This document shows positions 44,860-58,800 of a stretch of DNA of 64,000 nucleotides, in pieces. Every line of letters starts with the position of its first letter. Positions within the stretch are counted from its first letter, which is position 1. The notes beneath the pieces were generated by a model, which saw nothing but the letters and a program-made list of their open reading frames with translations, did not search any database and had not been told where the DNA came from. The DNA is from Pocillopora verrucosa (lineage: Eukaryota > Cnidaria > Anthozoa > Scleractinia > Pocilloporidae): contig NC_089323.1 of the NCBI RefSeq assembly GCF_036669915.1, forward strand, positions 18,092,587 through 18,156,586, read 5' to 3'. Position numbers and translations under genes: made by a program.

Positions 44860-47800
44860 CATGATATCTCGAGGTTGACACTCCGAGATAGTAAGGTTTT
44901 ACTTTCGACGACAATCGAGTCATGAATAAAGGTAAGTTTCTAAATAAACTGTGGTGCTGCGTCGGTGGGAAGTATGACAAGGTAATTTGGTTTTATCAAC
45001 TGAGTTGATAACTAAGCTGACGTTTCGAGCGTTAGCCCTTCGTCTATAACTCTGACAGCGTCAGATAATGCCATAATGACAAATAAAGGATTTCTGCCAA
45101 TTCGAAAGACTGCGGAATACTCACACATTGCTTATATTGATAAAGAAGACAGTAGTTCCAAGCCATTGCCAAAACAACATTCGATAGACTTCTTTATGAA
45201 AGTATATTGATTCTTATTTCACCTTTTTTTGCAGTATTTTCAGATTCTCGTGTTTTATTTTCTGTTTCACGTTCTTATGTATCTTGGTTTTAAAGGCTTT
45301 AAAATCAAAATCGAAGGCAGACATCATTTTGTAAAGGATTTCATTTCCCAAGGCACTTTTTGTCGGGAAAGTAAAACTGAATCCACTTTCTTGACATATC
45401 ACTACCGTCAGTTAAATTCTGATAATAATATGTATAAAAAAGCAACGGGTTTATCCGGTCAAACTGAATCAGAGCATGTTAAATGCTTTAAGCTCTACGT
45501 AATGGATGGTTACCAGTCTCTCTCAGTCTTCCGATCGTTCAGATGGCAAACAAGGGGGCGATAAGACCTGTCAAGTTACGTTACCCTCTTTGTTGATTTG
45601 CGCTCTAAGTATCAACCAGTCTGTTTACTGTTCTTTACTTACTTTACTGCTTTATTTTGTTTCTAGTTCGCTTAAAGAATTCAGCTCTAGGAAAACGTTC
45701 TTAAGAGAAAATTAGCATTATGGAAACTCCTCTGTAATTTCCCTTGTAATCGATTTTTTTATAGATCTAACTTATTTTCTGTAAGTACGAAGTCGATTGA
45801 AAGTGGTGTGAGCATCTGTAGATTCTAAAAATTCGAAACAACCCGTGTTATTAGACTCAGGGTAATAATAAACCTCATTCCCTAAATCTTAAGATATCTG
45901 ATCTACCGGTAAATCATTTTGTTTAAGTACTAAGTAGATTGAAAGTGGTGCTCGCTTCTGTAAGAGTCTAACAGTTCCAAACAACACACGCTGTAAGACA
46001 CAAGATGATAAACCTATTCCTTTCAGAACTTTGGGAGACGCAATGGCCTGTGATTGAGGTAAGCGGGCTGAACTTCACGTCGATAAGCCTGGATTCAAGC
46101 CGCTCAAAGTTCTAATTTAGCTTTAAAGCTCTGCGAAAGGAATTTTCCTTTTTTAATTTTTCCCAGTTAGTTTTGAGTCGTATTGAGAAGACGCAAAAAA
46201 CCCTAGCTCTTATACGTGCTCTTCTACATGAGAAATTAAAGCCAAGCCTAGAATTAGGGTTAGCTTAATCCTAAATTGACGTTAATCCCTTTCCGAACAA
46301 CTGAGTCTAGGAGTATAGCAGGATAAATTAGCATTATCAACTGAGTTGATAACGTAAATTGGCCACTGTAAAGAGTTTCATAGCTAAGGAGTATAAATGT
46401 GTTCCGACAAATCCCAGGGAGCGCAACAAAATGTTGTGGAGTAAACAACAATGAACAAGTATCTAGTCCAAAAGTGATACTCCCAGTCGTTTTACGCCAC
46501 AGAAAGTGGGATAAGCTACGGCGATATAAGCTACTTAGCTAGAGAGTAGACTTCACCATTTTTTAACTTTTCTGTGAGATATGAGGCACATTTTATGAAA
46601 TACACGATACGAGTTGTAAGGCTGGCACTGCGGTAAAAGGCATCGTTTGATAGACCTCAATCTCAAAGTAGCACTCATCTTTTCCAGCTCCAAAAGATAG
46701 AAAGTACAAACAAATTACAAAACTTGTTCCAAGTTTTGATGTGTTCTTACCTGGAAGAAAGCTTTTTCACTTATCGCTCAATGTCAAGCCTTTTTTCTTG
46801 TCTGTTATACCTGACAATGGTCTTGACTATGATATTTATCTTGTGAAGGTTCTTCTTCTATTCTAAAACTGCTACATTGTAAAGTTTATTTTCCACACAA
46901 GCTGGCAAAACACACAAACCATGGTCACTGTGGCGTCAATTTACTGAATTATTTACCATATACACGTTACTTAATCGAGGTAAACGGCAGCCGAAACTCT
47001 TATGATACAAAAGAATCAAATCGCTACACCCATGTGTCACTAAAAATATTTTATCCGTCAGTAAAAATAGACGCCTTAAGTTAAATGAATACTTTTTACT
47101 TCTTCCCAGTTAGAGGAAATTATTTCTTTTCACTTAATTATTGTAGCATCCTTTCTGTTATAACCCATTTTCCCATCAATGCTGATAATTTGTCAATGAA
47201 CAAAGAAGGGACCGGTAGTAGCTGGTTTTATTTAAACTTGGGATCCAGTTAATGTTTGATTTAATTTGTCTCTCTTTGCTGGTTGTGTTTACTCAGTTCA
47301 GATTTTTCTCTTGCAAGATAATAGATAAACGAAAAATCTTTCCATACTGAAAAGCTTCAGAAAATTCTATAAACAAATTGACAATTCACCTATAATGCAG
47401 CTTTTCGTCTTTTTAACGTTTCGTCCTGTGTAGATACTTTTTTGCAGGATGGGCAACTCTACACACAGTATCTAAATAAATTTTTTTTCGCCCAAGAAAT
47501 AGAAGAACCACCGTATAGACTTCACTTTACTGGGGATGAATGTACAGTGGAAAAAAAAATCGTTTTTATTTTTTAGGCGCAATGCAATGTAGTTGATCGT
47601 AGAGTATTCGACGGGTGTAACCGTATTTGATCCCTAGTAGAAGTCACAACATACAGATTAATAATGCAACACTAACATATTAGTCTGTTTGCTTTGCATG
47701 AAATAATTTATCTCACGTTACAAAAAGTATCCAAAACCAGTCCACAGCATCGGTGGAACTGTCAATAGAGGAAGACGGTCGCTGCGGTAAGTTTTCGACT

Positions 47801-48871
47801 ATAAGGCTTCTTTATCAATTATCATTATTTTAATTGATACCTGAGTAAGCTTAAGATGAATGTTCCATTGCTGTGCAGTCTCTCTCATTTACGTATCTGT
47901 GAACTTAGTAAGACTCTTTTCAAGCGGCAGAAATGTTGTTTGGGTTAAAAATTCCATATAAACTTTTTCCACGAAATCACAAACTTTACTGTGTGGGTTC
48001 CTTGAATTGACGCATCCGGGTCTTCCTGTCATTCAGTATTTCCCTTTAACTGATTTTTGATTCTCCCAACTGTTCGACTGTCCGCATTCAGTGGTCGTGA
48101 TCGCCTTCACTGACCTACACCTACAGTTTTTATCGGTGTTAAACAGTCACTTGGTACCGGAAAAAAATTTACATACCAAGAAAACAAAAACATTCGAAGT
48201 ATATGTAAAAGAATTGTTTGAACAAATATAAACGCACCTCGAATATTTTAGTGTAAAAGTGTAACTATTTGTAATTCGAGATAAAAAAAAGTCCCACGAG
48301 TTGCTTTTCATGGCAAAAATAAGTAAATCTGTTTATAAAAACGCTTGTATTTATGGTTGATTTTACTCCTCGATGAATCAGTCCCACGCAGCTTTGATGA
48401 AGGTAATTCCGGAGCATTATTTTCACATAATGCTTACGGGCATTACGGTACCTACAAAAATAGAACTTAACACTAATTCAGTTCGAACCATTGCTTTGTG
48501 AACAAAACTGTTATAGTTCAAGCTTTCAATCCAATGAATCTAGACGTTTCTGGACAAAGGGATGTCTTAGTTTCAGACTTTATCGAGTCTGGTGATACTC
48601 CATGGAACGAGAAACATACAGTACCCCGCTAAAAACCGAAAAGACCGAGGAGGTGTCATTTGAACATCCCGATTCCTTACTACTGAGGAATGATTGAACT
48701 CCTTGACTGATAATCCAGATTGACAGACATCACATGATAATTGTTTTTTTTATTTGTCTTTTACAAAATGATAGCCACCGTTTGAGTTTATAAATTTTCA
48801 TACTTTTGTTTATGATCAGGTGATTGGAATCAGATGTTTGTCAAAGTTCACGTTCTTGAAGAATCTAAGCG
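44860..48871. other. Intergenic region with repeat debris, no gene recognised
   Basis: The motif CAACTGAGTTGATAAC occurs at about 44,998 and 46,338. The first is followed by GACGTTTCGAGCGTTAGCCC, a tail commonly seen in dispersed animal retroelements. A tRNA-like stretch GAGGTAAGCGGGCTGAACTT lies near 46,057. A TTTATAAA at about 48,787 may be the TATA box of the next gene. Open frames here are short and lack recognisable domains. Confidence 0.4.
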
Positions 48872-49731
48872 ATGAAGAAGTCTGTTTCATTCGTTGCTGT
48901 AGTCGCGCTCTTAGCTCTAGCCAGTACTGTAAATGCACAGCTTAACGATGACGAAGTACTATCGTCTTTGGTAGATGTTTACGGAGGCACAGCCGGGGCG
49001 GATCCAACTTCCCAAACTTACTTCATGTCCCATGGCGGGAAAAAAATGTTCGAACAAGCTTCTATGCTCGAAGCTATGGCTTTGGCTAAAGCAGGCAAAG
49101 CTAACATGGCCAGCAAGACTCTTGCTTCTTTAGCGCTTCAATGCTTTCTTGCTGAGCTGCCTCAAGAATGGCGGGCTGTTGGAGATCTTTTAAATGTCAT
49201 GGAGTCGAACAGATTATTCTTCAAAAAAACTCTAACTTCCGCGCGACAGAGTCAAGAAGCCATGAGACAAGCCATCAAGGTGAAGCTGACGGCGTTTCAG
49301 AGGTCTGGCTCAAAGACAAGTGCTGCTAAAGAAAAACTTCAGAATGATGTCAAAGCCTTAATGGCTGATCAAGGTTCGGTGATTGGTTTATATTAAATAA
49401 TTCAAGTTATTCCTTAGTGTTGAGTAGTGTATCTATATATTAGAGACATGATGTTCATGGCTGGAGCTCCGTAAAGATAAATTTATAAAATAATTGAGGC
49501 GTCTTGATTGCAGATGCTCAAAACCAATCGTTTCTTGCACCGCCAAACCATAATTATTTCATAAAAGCAATAGAACACATCCGGCTCGTGATTTACAAAC
49601 TTTTCTCGTGTTTTACCCACATCCCGCGTGGACTATTACGCTGGTAAACCGATAGAAAGTTCAGTCTACTGCTTTATCACATACTGGGAAAAATCTGAAA
49701 TGTTGATTGGCTGATACATGGGGCATTTTCG

Positions 49732-49772
<41 letters not shown>

Positions 49773-52700
49773 TAATTGACCCTGATTGGTCAATAGCTGC
49801 TTAACAACGAGGTGTTGTTGTTGAGATTCGCTGATCATTTTCTTTTATCAGTGGCTGCCCCACTGTTCAGGAATTAGGCGAATCAAAACACAGTGTATAA
49901 CTGTGAGTGTATAACTTAGCTCTTAATATAAATCTTCATATTCTCTTAAACGCGGAAGACATAATGGCATAAGGATTGACACCCGGTAATCTGGATCAGA
50001 AGGTATGGGATCGAGCCCCCATTACAGTCCCCATTAGATTCCCTAATTTGCTCTAGTAGGAAAGACATGATTTTCCTCTCTTAAGGAGGAAAAGTGATTT
50101 TTTTTAAAATATAACTTCTGCATTTAACGCCAAATGGATTTTTGTTTCTATCCAGATACTGCCAGAGAAGCCATTTTTAATGCTTGGAAAGCGGATTTTG
50201 CCAAACTCAAACAGCTTGCCAATAGAAACAGACCATCTCCCAAGGAGGTTAAAGCTTGGCACGTGTATGGAAAAGTGAGATACTTTGTGAGAAGGCTAGA
50301 CTTTCCACCACAGCTGGCAAACATCCGTCCGTTCACAGACATTCTTGGGATCGTTATTAGCGGCATGGGACTCCACGATGCAATTAAAAACCAAAACAAA
50401 ATGGGTATTGTCAACAATATACTCGGAATTGTTGGTTGCACCGTTGCCTTGGGTTTGTTTGCTGCCCAGACTGTTGCAAAACATGTAGCGAGTAAAGTAC
50501 TGGCTAAGCTAGTGGGATTCATACCGGTTGTTGGTCCCATTCTTGCAATTGCCTTTTTCCTTGCACCAATTATCGTCCAGATTCTTTGGCCGAGAAGCTT
50601 AGCTATAGAAACGGCGAACAAGTTGACGGAAGTGGCGAGCCATGAATTGCAAGGCTACAGAGACCAACTCGCAAGGGCGCAAGGGTGAGTCTTTGATGTC
50701 TTTGTATGATGGTGAACATAAATAATATTGTCAAATGGTAACCATTCATATGTTAATGCAGGTTCCCAATTAGTAGTGATACGACTCTACTTTCTTATTC
50801 ATGTTGTCGCTTGCATTGTGTCATTTGGTGTTTTCTGTTTCAGCTTTGGCTGGCTGTATCAGATCAACTCTGGTGTGCTGATTGAAAGCACCAAAATTCG
50901 GCCAAATACTCCAATAAAATTCTTCCAGCCATCTTGCAAAACAGGCACAGCTCCTTGCGATCCTAAGACGGCTGTCTACCAAAGTAAACGCTATCTTGTG
51001 TTAGGAGAGGAGCGACGATCTACGTACTCTGACAGCAAATTTCAGTTGGATGTTCGTTATGACTTTTTGGGAGCTCCGCTGGAACGCAAGTTCTGTGGTA
51101 ATACCATCAATGTTAACACTGGGAGTTTCCGCGAGTACATCGAATTCCTCTCAAGAAGGTACCGTATGGCAACCGTAGGACTCGTTCATCGTAATATGGA
51201 GATCGACACCTCAGCTGTACCCCAGTACAATGATGTGGACCTTAGCCACTTCTCCGCTAGGGACGAAGCTTCCAAGCGTGAAAGAAAGACAAGCCATTCG
51301 GATGACACTAGAGCTGGTCATTGTGAACCAGAGAGCGACCGAATCAGCATTGATGAGTTGACCCGGATAAATCCCGTACATGGGCAAGTGAAGATCGACA
51401 CTGGAGCAGGGAATGATGTTTTCGTAATGAGTGGCATGGTGGGTCGCAACGAGTATACTAAAAATGATTTCCTGGTCGTTGATTTAGGAGCAGATGGTAA
51501 CCTGCTGTCAATTGGAGCTACTCTCAATATTGGAGGAAAACGTGGAAGCCTCTCGTCCGGAATCTTCTTCGATAACTCTTACGGCGACGGAGATCTTTAC
51601 TTCATGAAGGGGGACTGGGGATGGAGAAGAGTAGGAAATGTGAAAGGAGTAACCATCTTTAAAGGATCCAGGTATGTGACCACTTAACAGTAATGGAAGA
51701 AATAATTTTGATATTCTCAAAAGTCAGATGGGTCGGATATCCAAAACTGATGAATAAATGTTTTCATTACTGGTAATACTAGTTTCTATTGATCAAACGA
51801 CCAGGGGAATCCAAGTTCTTCACTGACTCTGTTCCTGTAAACAGTTGGCTTTGAATCGTTAAAAAAAAGAGAGATTTCTCCTGAAGTACATCGCCCTTTT
51901 TTCATTTTGATTCTTTTAAATTTCGCTGAATCTAGTTTTCTCACTTACTCAACTCTAATTCTTTCTTAACATCACTCGTATTTATAATGATGAATACATA
52001 ATCAATTGTTTATGTTTCATTCAGGCTTCATGATGAGGTTACCATGGGAACAAAAGGACCATTCACTGTCATACAGAACGAAGGGGCCAATATATACTCT
52101 TTCAACATGTTTGACTTGGAGCATTTTCGGGAAAAAGGTAATTACAAGGGCGTAGCTAAGGGTAAGGAGGGGGAGGGTCCTTTGTTTTTTTGTTTTGTTT
52201 TTGTTTTTGTGACATTAAGTAAAACACGGCGTTGAGGTAGACATGATGATCTGGTGAATACCCTCTGTTTGACACAGTGTGACCCTCCTTTGAAAAATCC
52301 TGGCTACGTCCCCGAATAAACTATGGCTTCACCCTTTAGGCTACTAGGTTAACTACCTGCTATTACTACTACCACCATCACTAGCATTACTATCTCTACT
52401 AACACTACCACTATTATTACTGCTACCACTAATACCACTACTATTACTACTACCATTATTATTACTACTACCACTAATACTGTTACTATTACTACTACCA
52501 TTATTATTACTACTACCACTAATACTGCTACTATTACTACTACCATTATTATTACTGCTACCACTAATACTGCTACTATTACTACTACTATTATTATTAC
52601 TACTACCACTAATACTGCTACTATTACTACTACCATTATTATTACTACTACCACTAATACTGCTACTATTACTACTACCATTATTATTACTACTACCACT

Positions 52701-52994
52701 AATACTGCTACTATTACTACTACCATTATTATTACTACTACCACTAATACTGCTACTATTACTACTACTATTATTATTACTACTACCACTAATACTGCTA
52801 CTATTACTACTACCATTATTATTACTACTACCACTAATACTGCTACTATTACCACTACCATTATTATTACTGCTACCACTAATACCACTACTATTACTAC
52901 TACTATTATTATTACTATTAATATTACTGTTACTATTTATTACTACTACTGCTACTATTACTACTACTACTACTGCTATAACTACTGCTACTAT

Positions 52995-53079
<85 letters not shown>

Positions 53080-53506
53080 ACTACTACTACAGCTACCACC
53101 ACCACCACCACTACTACTACTACTACTATTACTACTCATTCAGGTTCATGGTGTCAAGCGTTACCTCATCTCAATCCCTTTGAGAGATGCTTGCTTTCTT
53201 TTAAGATTTCGATTTCGAATTCGACATTACCGTCCGTATATTTACCGTATATCACCGTTCTCCTTCTAAGTATATATTTTCGTCATTGCAGGACAAACTT
53301 TGCACTTTCAGATCATGGACATCTCCAATAATGTGCCCGAGATCCGGCTCTGGCACCAAGCTTTAGATCTTGTTACGCACGAGATCGAAGCCGACGGTCT
53401 TATCAAGTTGATATTGAGGAGCACCAATGAGGTTTTGGCAGAGGTTCACCTCACAGGCTATATGACAGGATTGACAGATGCGGACATACAATACCGCACA
53501 TTCTAA
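48872..53506 (+). CDS. Signal-peptide protein of about 728 aa with hydrophobic helices and RTX-like segment, five exons
   Basis: The exons are 48872-49373, 50156-50684, 50844-51671, 52025-52137 and 53292-53506. Phases agree (1, 2, 2, 1); the exon 1 donor (CAAG/gttcgg) is weak. Residues 1-22 are a signal peptide (MKKSVSFVAVVALLALASTV and on). Next comes a long helical region, then in exon 2 two Gly/Ala/Ile-rich hydrophobic stretches (LGIVGCTVALGLFAA and VGFIPVVGPILAIAFFLAPI) like a membrane-inserting hairpin. Exon 3 has a few Cys residues and an acidic Gly-rich part, DTGAGNDVFVMSG and DLGADGN, recalling RTX calcium-binding turns. I cannot name the family. A pore-forming or surface role is possible from the layout but is inference. 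An AATAAA follows at 53568. Confidence 0.7.
52364..53136. repeat. Trinucleotide array with 45-bp higher-order repeat, in intron 4
   Basis: This is a long run of CTA/TTA/CCA/ATA/CTG triplets. From about 52,390 to 52,890 it is organised in a repeating block of 15 triplets (45 bp: CTGCTACTATTACTACTACC then ATTATTATTACTACTACCACTAATA). It then passes into simpler (CTA)n and (CTG)n. It lies wholly between the donor at 52138 and the acceptor before 53292. It opens long frames on the minus strand that are very unlikely to be genes. Confidence 0.9.
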
Positions 53507-53567
53507 GCTAGTAGTGTTTCTACCTCCAAATGTAACACTGATTAATTGTAAACTCAAGTATGAAAAG

Positions 53568-53573
53568 AATAAA
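53568..53573 (+). terminator. Polyadenylation signal of the five-exon gene
   Basis: AATAAA about 62 bp after the stop codon at 53506. Confidence 0.6.
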
Positions 53574-53579
53574 GAGTTG

Positions 53580-55830
53580 TAATCGTAAGATATGACGACT
53601 AATGCTAGACTAATTCTGCCACATTGGGTAGTGGGGATAGCATTCTGTTAAATAAGCCATACTTAGCTCCTCGTTACTGCGCGTCTCCGATAGACCGAAA
53701 GGTATAAACCAATGATGAACAAGTGTTGTAGTTTGAGTCAAAGTATTGTGCTTTGTTTAATGAGAACTTCAATGAGAAAAAAAAATGACATGGAGCAAGT
53801 CACGAACGTGAATGTCACGAAAGAGAAATTTGCGCTCGTATCAGGTCGCGACGATGACGTCACGCCGCGGGTTTTCAAAATGGCGGATCATTTGAGTTTG
53901 ACAAGCGACTAAATACAGGAATGGCTCCGACCTGTGATTGGATGATAAAAATAGTAAAGTTAATAACTTTTATCTTAACTCCTTGCACGTGAGTATGGTC
54001 AACCGCGTGTCTCGAAGCGGAACAATGAAATATCAATGTGAAAACGCCGATGAGTCAAACAAGAAATGGCTACTTACATAATGAAGAGAAGGCAGAGTCT
54101 AGCTTGTTCAGCGAGGTCGTTCAGCGATATTCCGGCGATGGAAAAGTCATCTGCTGACTAGCTCCGCTGACTAAATTCATTTAGTCAGTTCACGCGCACG
54201 AACAGAGACTGGAGCCATTCCTGTATTTCACCGCAGACAGGAATAGCTCCGACTCAATTTTAATAATTTTTTTTCAATAATTTTCAAATAATTTTAAACA
54301 GTTTTTGAAAAAAAATTTAAAACTTAACTAGTGAGCAGGCTGTGCGAACAGTAGTTTTAAAACAGATGAAGAGCCCGATGAATGGATTTGCCCTTTATGT
54401 CAACAATAACCTAGAAAATCAGCTTTCCACGAAAAAAAACTCCCTCGATTGTGGCTAAGCCATATTTCTCCAGCAGAGCATACATTAACTGTAAATTAAA
54501 AACCATCGGTCGCAGCGTCACGCAACATTGCGTGATTTTCCAAACGTGAGATGCAGTTGCTGCATTATTTTAAAACTTAGGAACTACATAGCCCTGTAGT
54601 AAGAAAAGAGGACAGTAAGAAAAGAGGGCTTCATTTGCAAGCACTGTAGACTTCAACTTAAGAAGAACCTAATAAATCGCTCTTTCAGTTTTTATCTCAG
54701 TGTATGAATTATTTAGCCAAAACGAAAAAAAAAATTAACATACGCATGAGTTGGAGCCATTCCTGTCTGCGGTGAAATACACGAATGGCTCCGGTCTGGT
54801 CGTCCGCCTAAACTGTCTAAATGAGTTTTGTCAGCGGAGCTTGTCAGCGGATGACTTTTTCATCTTTATTCCTAGAGATTTTATCGATCATAGATCTTCC
54901 CTACTGAAAATGAAATGCGGTTTTCTTTCCACGTGACTTGAGAGTCAGCGAGAGGGACTTTCCCCTATTTACTTCCGCTATGCAACTTTGTAAATTTCGT
55001 TTGCAAAGTTTCGTCGGGTGAAAACGAAGTACTGACTGCATTAAGAAGGTAGCTACAGCGAGCACCACAACAATTTACGAACTAGAAAGATCGTTTAGTT
55101 GTTTTGGTAAGTGTTATGGTAGTTTAATGCTCCTCTTAATTGAAAGGATTGTTAATCTTCAGTCAAAATTGATCTGTTGTGAGCTACAGTGCCATCAAAT
55201 TCTCACAATGTTTTATCTTTGAAGAGTCTTTCAGTTTTCGAGGGAGTTGCCTCGCATATAAAGTAAATGTGAACCAATGTTAAATGTGCCACACGTTCCT
55301 AAAAAGTTGCCCGTGCAACCATGTAACTTATATGTTATGAAGCCAATTAAGTTATCCTTCCTAAGCCACCCTTAGCGGAACTTTTACTTAAAGAGTGAAA
55401 ACGTTAATCATCGCACACCATCTGGGGTTTGCTAGGCAATGCTTTACTTTTGGGCGAAAAATTTGAGCTTCTATTTCCCTTAAGCTATCAACAGAAATCG
55501 TCAAACAATGTGTAAGGAAATTATTAAGACTTGAATCAGTTCCAAGGAAGGGAAATTGTGTGGGTGATCAAATTTCCAATGCCCCAGAATAAGATCTGAT
55601 CCTTTATAGTCCTTGACTAAAGAAGGAAGAGAAATAAGGTGACAGGGTCATCTACTGTAAGCTCACATATGTAGGACAACATTCTTTAAAATTTTCATTC
55701 GATAAAATTTCTTCATATTTCATTAAATTACATGGATCTAAAACAAAATTCATATCATCAACCTCATGCCCAATCTTTTTAGCATCAATATTTCCTATTG
55801 CTTTATGTATACTCAGATTCCTCAAGAGAT
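53580..55830. other. Intergenic region and 5' untranslated region of the peptidase gene
   Basis: The region holds an inverted-repeat element (54,141-54,860) and a probable non-coding first exon ending at TTTTG/gtaagt (donor 55107). Its partner acceptor is tatactcag before 55815. No other gene was recognised. Confidence 0.45.
54141..54860. mobile_element. Foldback element: arms of about 115 bp (54,141-54,255 and 54,748-54,860)
   Basis: The left arm, with GAAAAGTCATCTGCTGAC and GGAGCCATTCCTGTATTTCA, is the reverse complement of the right arm, with few mismatches. The spacer is about 490 bp and non-coding. An extra partial copy (ACAGGAATGGCTCCGACC) lies at about 53,918. Confidence 0.7.
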
Positions 55831-58800
55831 ATGGCTGAAACTTTAGCCCTTTTGATTGGACCAAGTTATCCAGCAGATTTGCCAACCTACTGTGGCCCCT
55901 TGCAAGGTGTAGCAAATGATCTAAAGTTAATGAAAGACATGCTCTGTGAGAATGGATTCCAACCAGAAAACATTAAGGTCTGTAGAAAGTCTCCAAATTT
56001 TTGCAGTCTGGCACTGCGTATCTTAAATTTATCCCTACCATTGAATGTATACAGTGTCCTAAGCCTATAAGGCCAGTGTTCCAAAGTCTTCATTTGGAAA
56101 CCAAAAATCAGATTTTCAGTTTCATCATTCAGTGGCCAGCAACTGTTTTTGAAGACTCATGTGACATTTCAAGATTTAAAAAGAGGAAACAAGAAAGTGC
56201 TAATATAAAAGGGCTACTTATATGGATCTAATGTAGTAGTTTATGGGGTTTTTCATTTTGCAAGATCTGGATGCAAACATAGCTGGGCAAGCTTTAAATA
56301 TGTCAACAAAACAAATGTGGTGGCTCAATATGATCACGTAATTGTTATCTAAAAAGTTGTATTAAAACATTATAAACAATAGATTTTTATATTGATTGAA
56401 TTGCAGCATGGAGTACTGCAGACACTGGCATTTTGAGATTTCAAAGACTGATCTACTGTGTCAAAAATCCTATCAAAATATGCTCAAAACTCAAGTTCTC
56501 AACACTGGTGTTTTAAACTTTACTTACCTTATCATTATTATCAAAACCTTTCTATGCTTACATTTAAGGTCCTTGAAGGCCTGCTGGCATCACGGGCAAG
56601 CATCCTAGCTTCCTTAGAAGAATTGTCTGTAAGGGCACAAAAAGGTTCAGTGGTGGTTATTTATTATTCTGGCCATGGCCATAGCTTTGATGCTGAACAA
56701 GCTGGCTATTTTGATGAAGGCTTGATTCCTGGGGACTTAACAAGAGAAATGGTAAATAATAAACACATGTAGTTCCCATTTCTCAGTGTAACTAAATTTA
56801 AATACCGTGACCATTAGATGAAAACCATTTGACATCTTGGCACAGAGATGGAAAGAAGGTGTATGTAACAAACTGATCATTGGCCTAATCTATCAAATCA
56901 AAATTCTGGTAAGTTAGGGAGTATTTCAGTAAGTATAAATTTTCAATGAAGGAGGTACTTTTCAAGTTTTCTCCCTGGCCAACACCTTTATGGGCCATGT
57001 CACTCTAATGTAAGTGTATTAGTGTAGCTCCTTTATTTTTAACATAAGATTGTAGTAAGTCTCAACTAAGTCAACCTTTTATGTTTTTAATTTTTTTTGC
57101 AGGTTGATGAATACCACATCCTTGATACTTGTATAACAGGTGAACATTTCAATCCTCACCTGTCCAAGTTGATTAACAAGGGGGCACTTGTCAATGTTAT
57201 CTTTGATTGCTGTTTTTCTGGCCGTATGTACAGAGGTAATTCAGAGGTGAAAAACACCTACACAGGCATAAAACAGGTAAACCACTGACCGTGGGGCAAT
57301 AGTCTGTAGCTCAAAAGTTTTTCTTGATTTGAAAATGTGCAAAGCAGATAAACTTCTAAATGTATTTTATACTGTAGATTAAATCAGATGATGTGAATGA
57401 ACTTACATTTGTTGCATTTGTTCTGAACCAGTTTCAAATACTTTGGATCTAAAAGTAAATTTTAGTGTCACAACTGGTTTTCAGAAAACCTCAACCATTG
57501 ATCATTTTAGAAAGTCCAGTTAAAGAAGAATTGTTTGTCCAAAAGCCATAAATTTTTTTTTTCTGCCGTAAAGAAGTATGAGTCATTGTGTTTCTGGGAA
57601 AGCTCAGTCCACTTAAGTCACACAATGCATGTTTCCACCAAGGCAAATAAGTAAGCATTGCAACCGAAAAGCTTTTTGGGAAATAACATTGAAGTTCTAG
57701 GCCAAGCCTCTGGGTGTCTACAAAACGAAGACCGAAGACCGAAGACCGAAGACCGAAGACCGAAGACCGAAGACCGAAGACCGAAGACCGAAGACCGAAG
57801 ACCGAAGACCGAAGACCGAAGACCGAAGACCGAAGACCGAAGACCGAAGACCGAAGACCGAAGACCGAAGACCGAAGACCGAAGACCGAAGACCGAAGAC
57901 CGAAGACCGAAGACCGAAGACCGAAGACCGAAGACCGAAGACCGAAGACCGAAGACCGAAGACCGAAGACCGAAGACCGAAGACCGAAGACCGAAGACCG
58001 AAGACCGAAGACCGAAGACCGAAGACCGAAGACCGAAGACCGAAGACCGAAGACCGAAGACCGAAGACCGAAGACCGAAGACAATTTTAAAGACTTGGCT
58101 GTGACCTAATACTGTAGCAAAATGATTTAGTCTTAGGATAGGTGATAGAAAGCACATATTGTTGTTGTTTTTTTTTTTGTGGGGGTGGCTAAAACAGTTC
58201 AAACGTTTCAGTGTATCAGTCAAAAAATACACTGAAGGAAAACAATTAGTAAAGCTTGATTACAGTTTTGGAAAATGTTATGAATTTTGGCAGAATTTCC
58301 TGTGATGGACCACATCCGTTGCATATCCTTCCCAGGATTAATGTCTATACCTGAACCCTTTCACTCCCAGATCTCATTAGTAATTCTCCTTACTGTCTGT
58401 CAACCAATTTTTATAATGTTAGTTTGGAGAATTTTGTATGGGATCAACCATTAATCCCCTAATTGACATTTTACTTCATTCTTATCACTTGCCAGCTTGA
58501 TATTGTATTGATAGTGTAAGGAGAAATTCTGTCTTGGTCACTTACAGGAGTTAAGGGGTAAAGTTGCTTCATGCAACGTAAGATGTAAGTTGCAGCAGTT
58601 ACATAATAAACTTGTGATTAAACCTACAAGCAGACTTAAATGCAGACACTAATTGCAAGTGTTTTGAATGTCTTCTTTGCACAGCTTGCATTATCTGATG
58701 AATACATCAGTGAGTATCAAAAGGTTCTAAAAGCCAGAGGGTATCCCACGGAGCATGAAGAAGAGCACTTTCCAGTTCAGGAAACACAACTGAGTTCAAC

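Noticed and set aside
45229..45715. Possible gene in overlapping frames of 111 and 69 codons
   Set aside because: No recognisable domain, no convincing splice partners, and composition like the flanking intergenic DNA.
50148..50621. Minus-strand frame of 157 codons
   Set aside because: It is antisense to exon 2 of the five-exon gene, whose splice phases and hydrophobic pattern support the plus strand.
52349..53139. Overlapping minus-strand frames of up to 252 codons (poly-Val/Ser/Asn)
   Set aside because: They are low-complexity translation of the triplet array inside intron 4 of a plus-strand gene.
57491..58232. Long open frames through the (GAAGACC)n array on both strands
   Set aside because: They are caused by a 7-bp repeat without stop codons in any frame and lie in an intron; there is no domain or codon-bias support.
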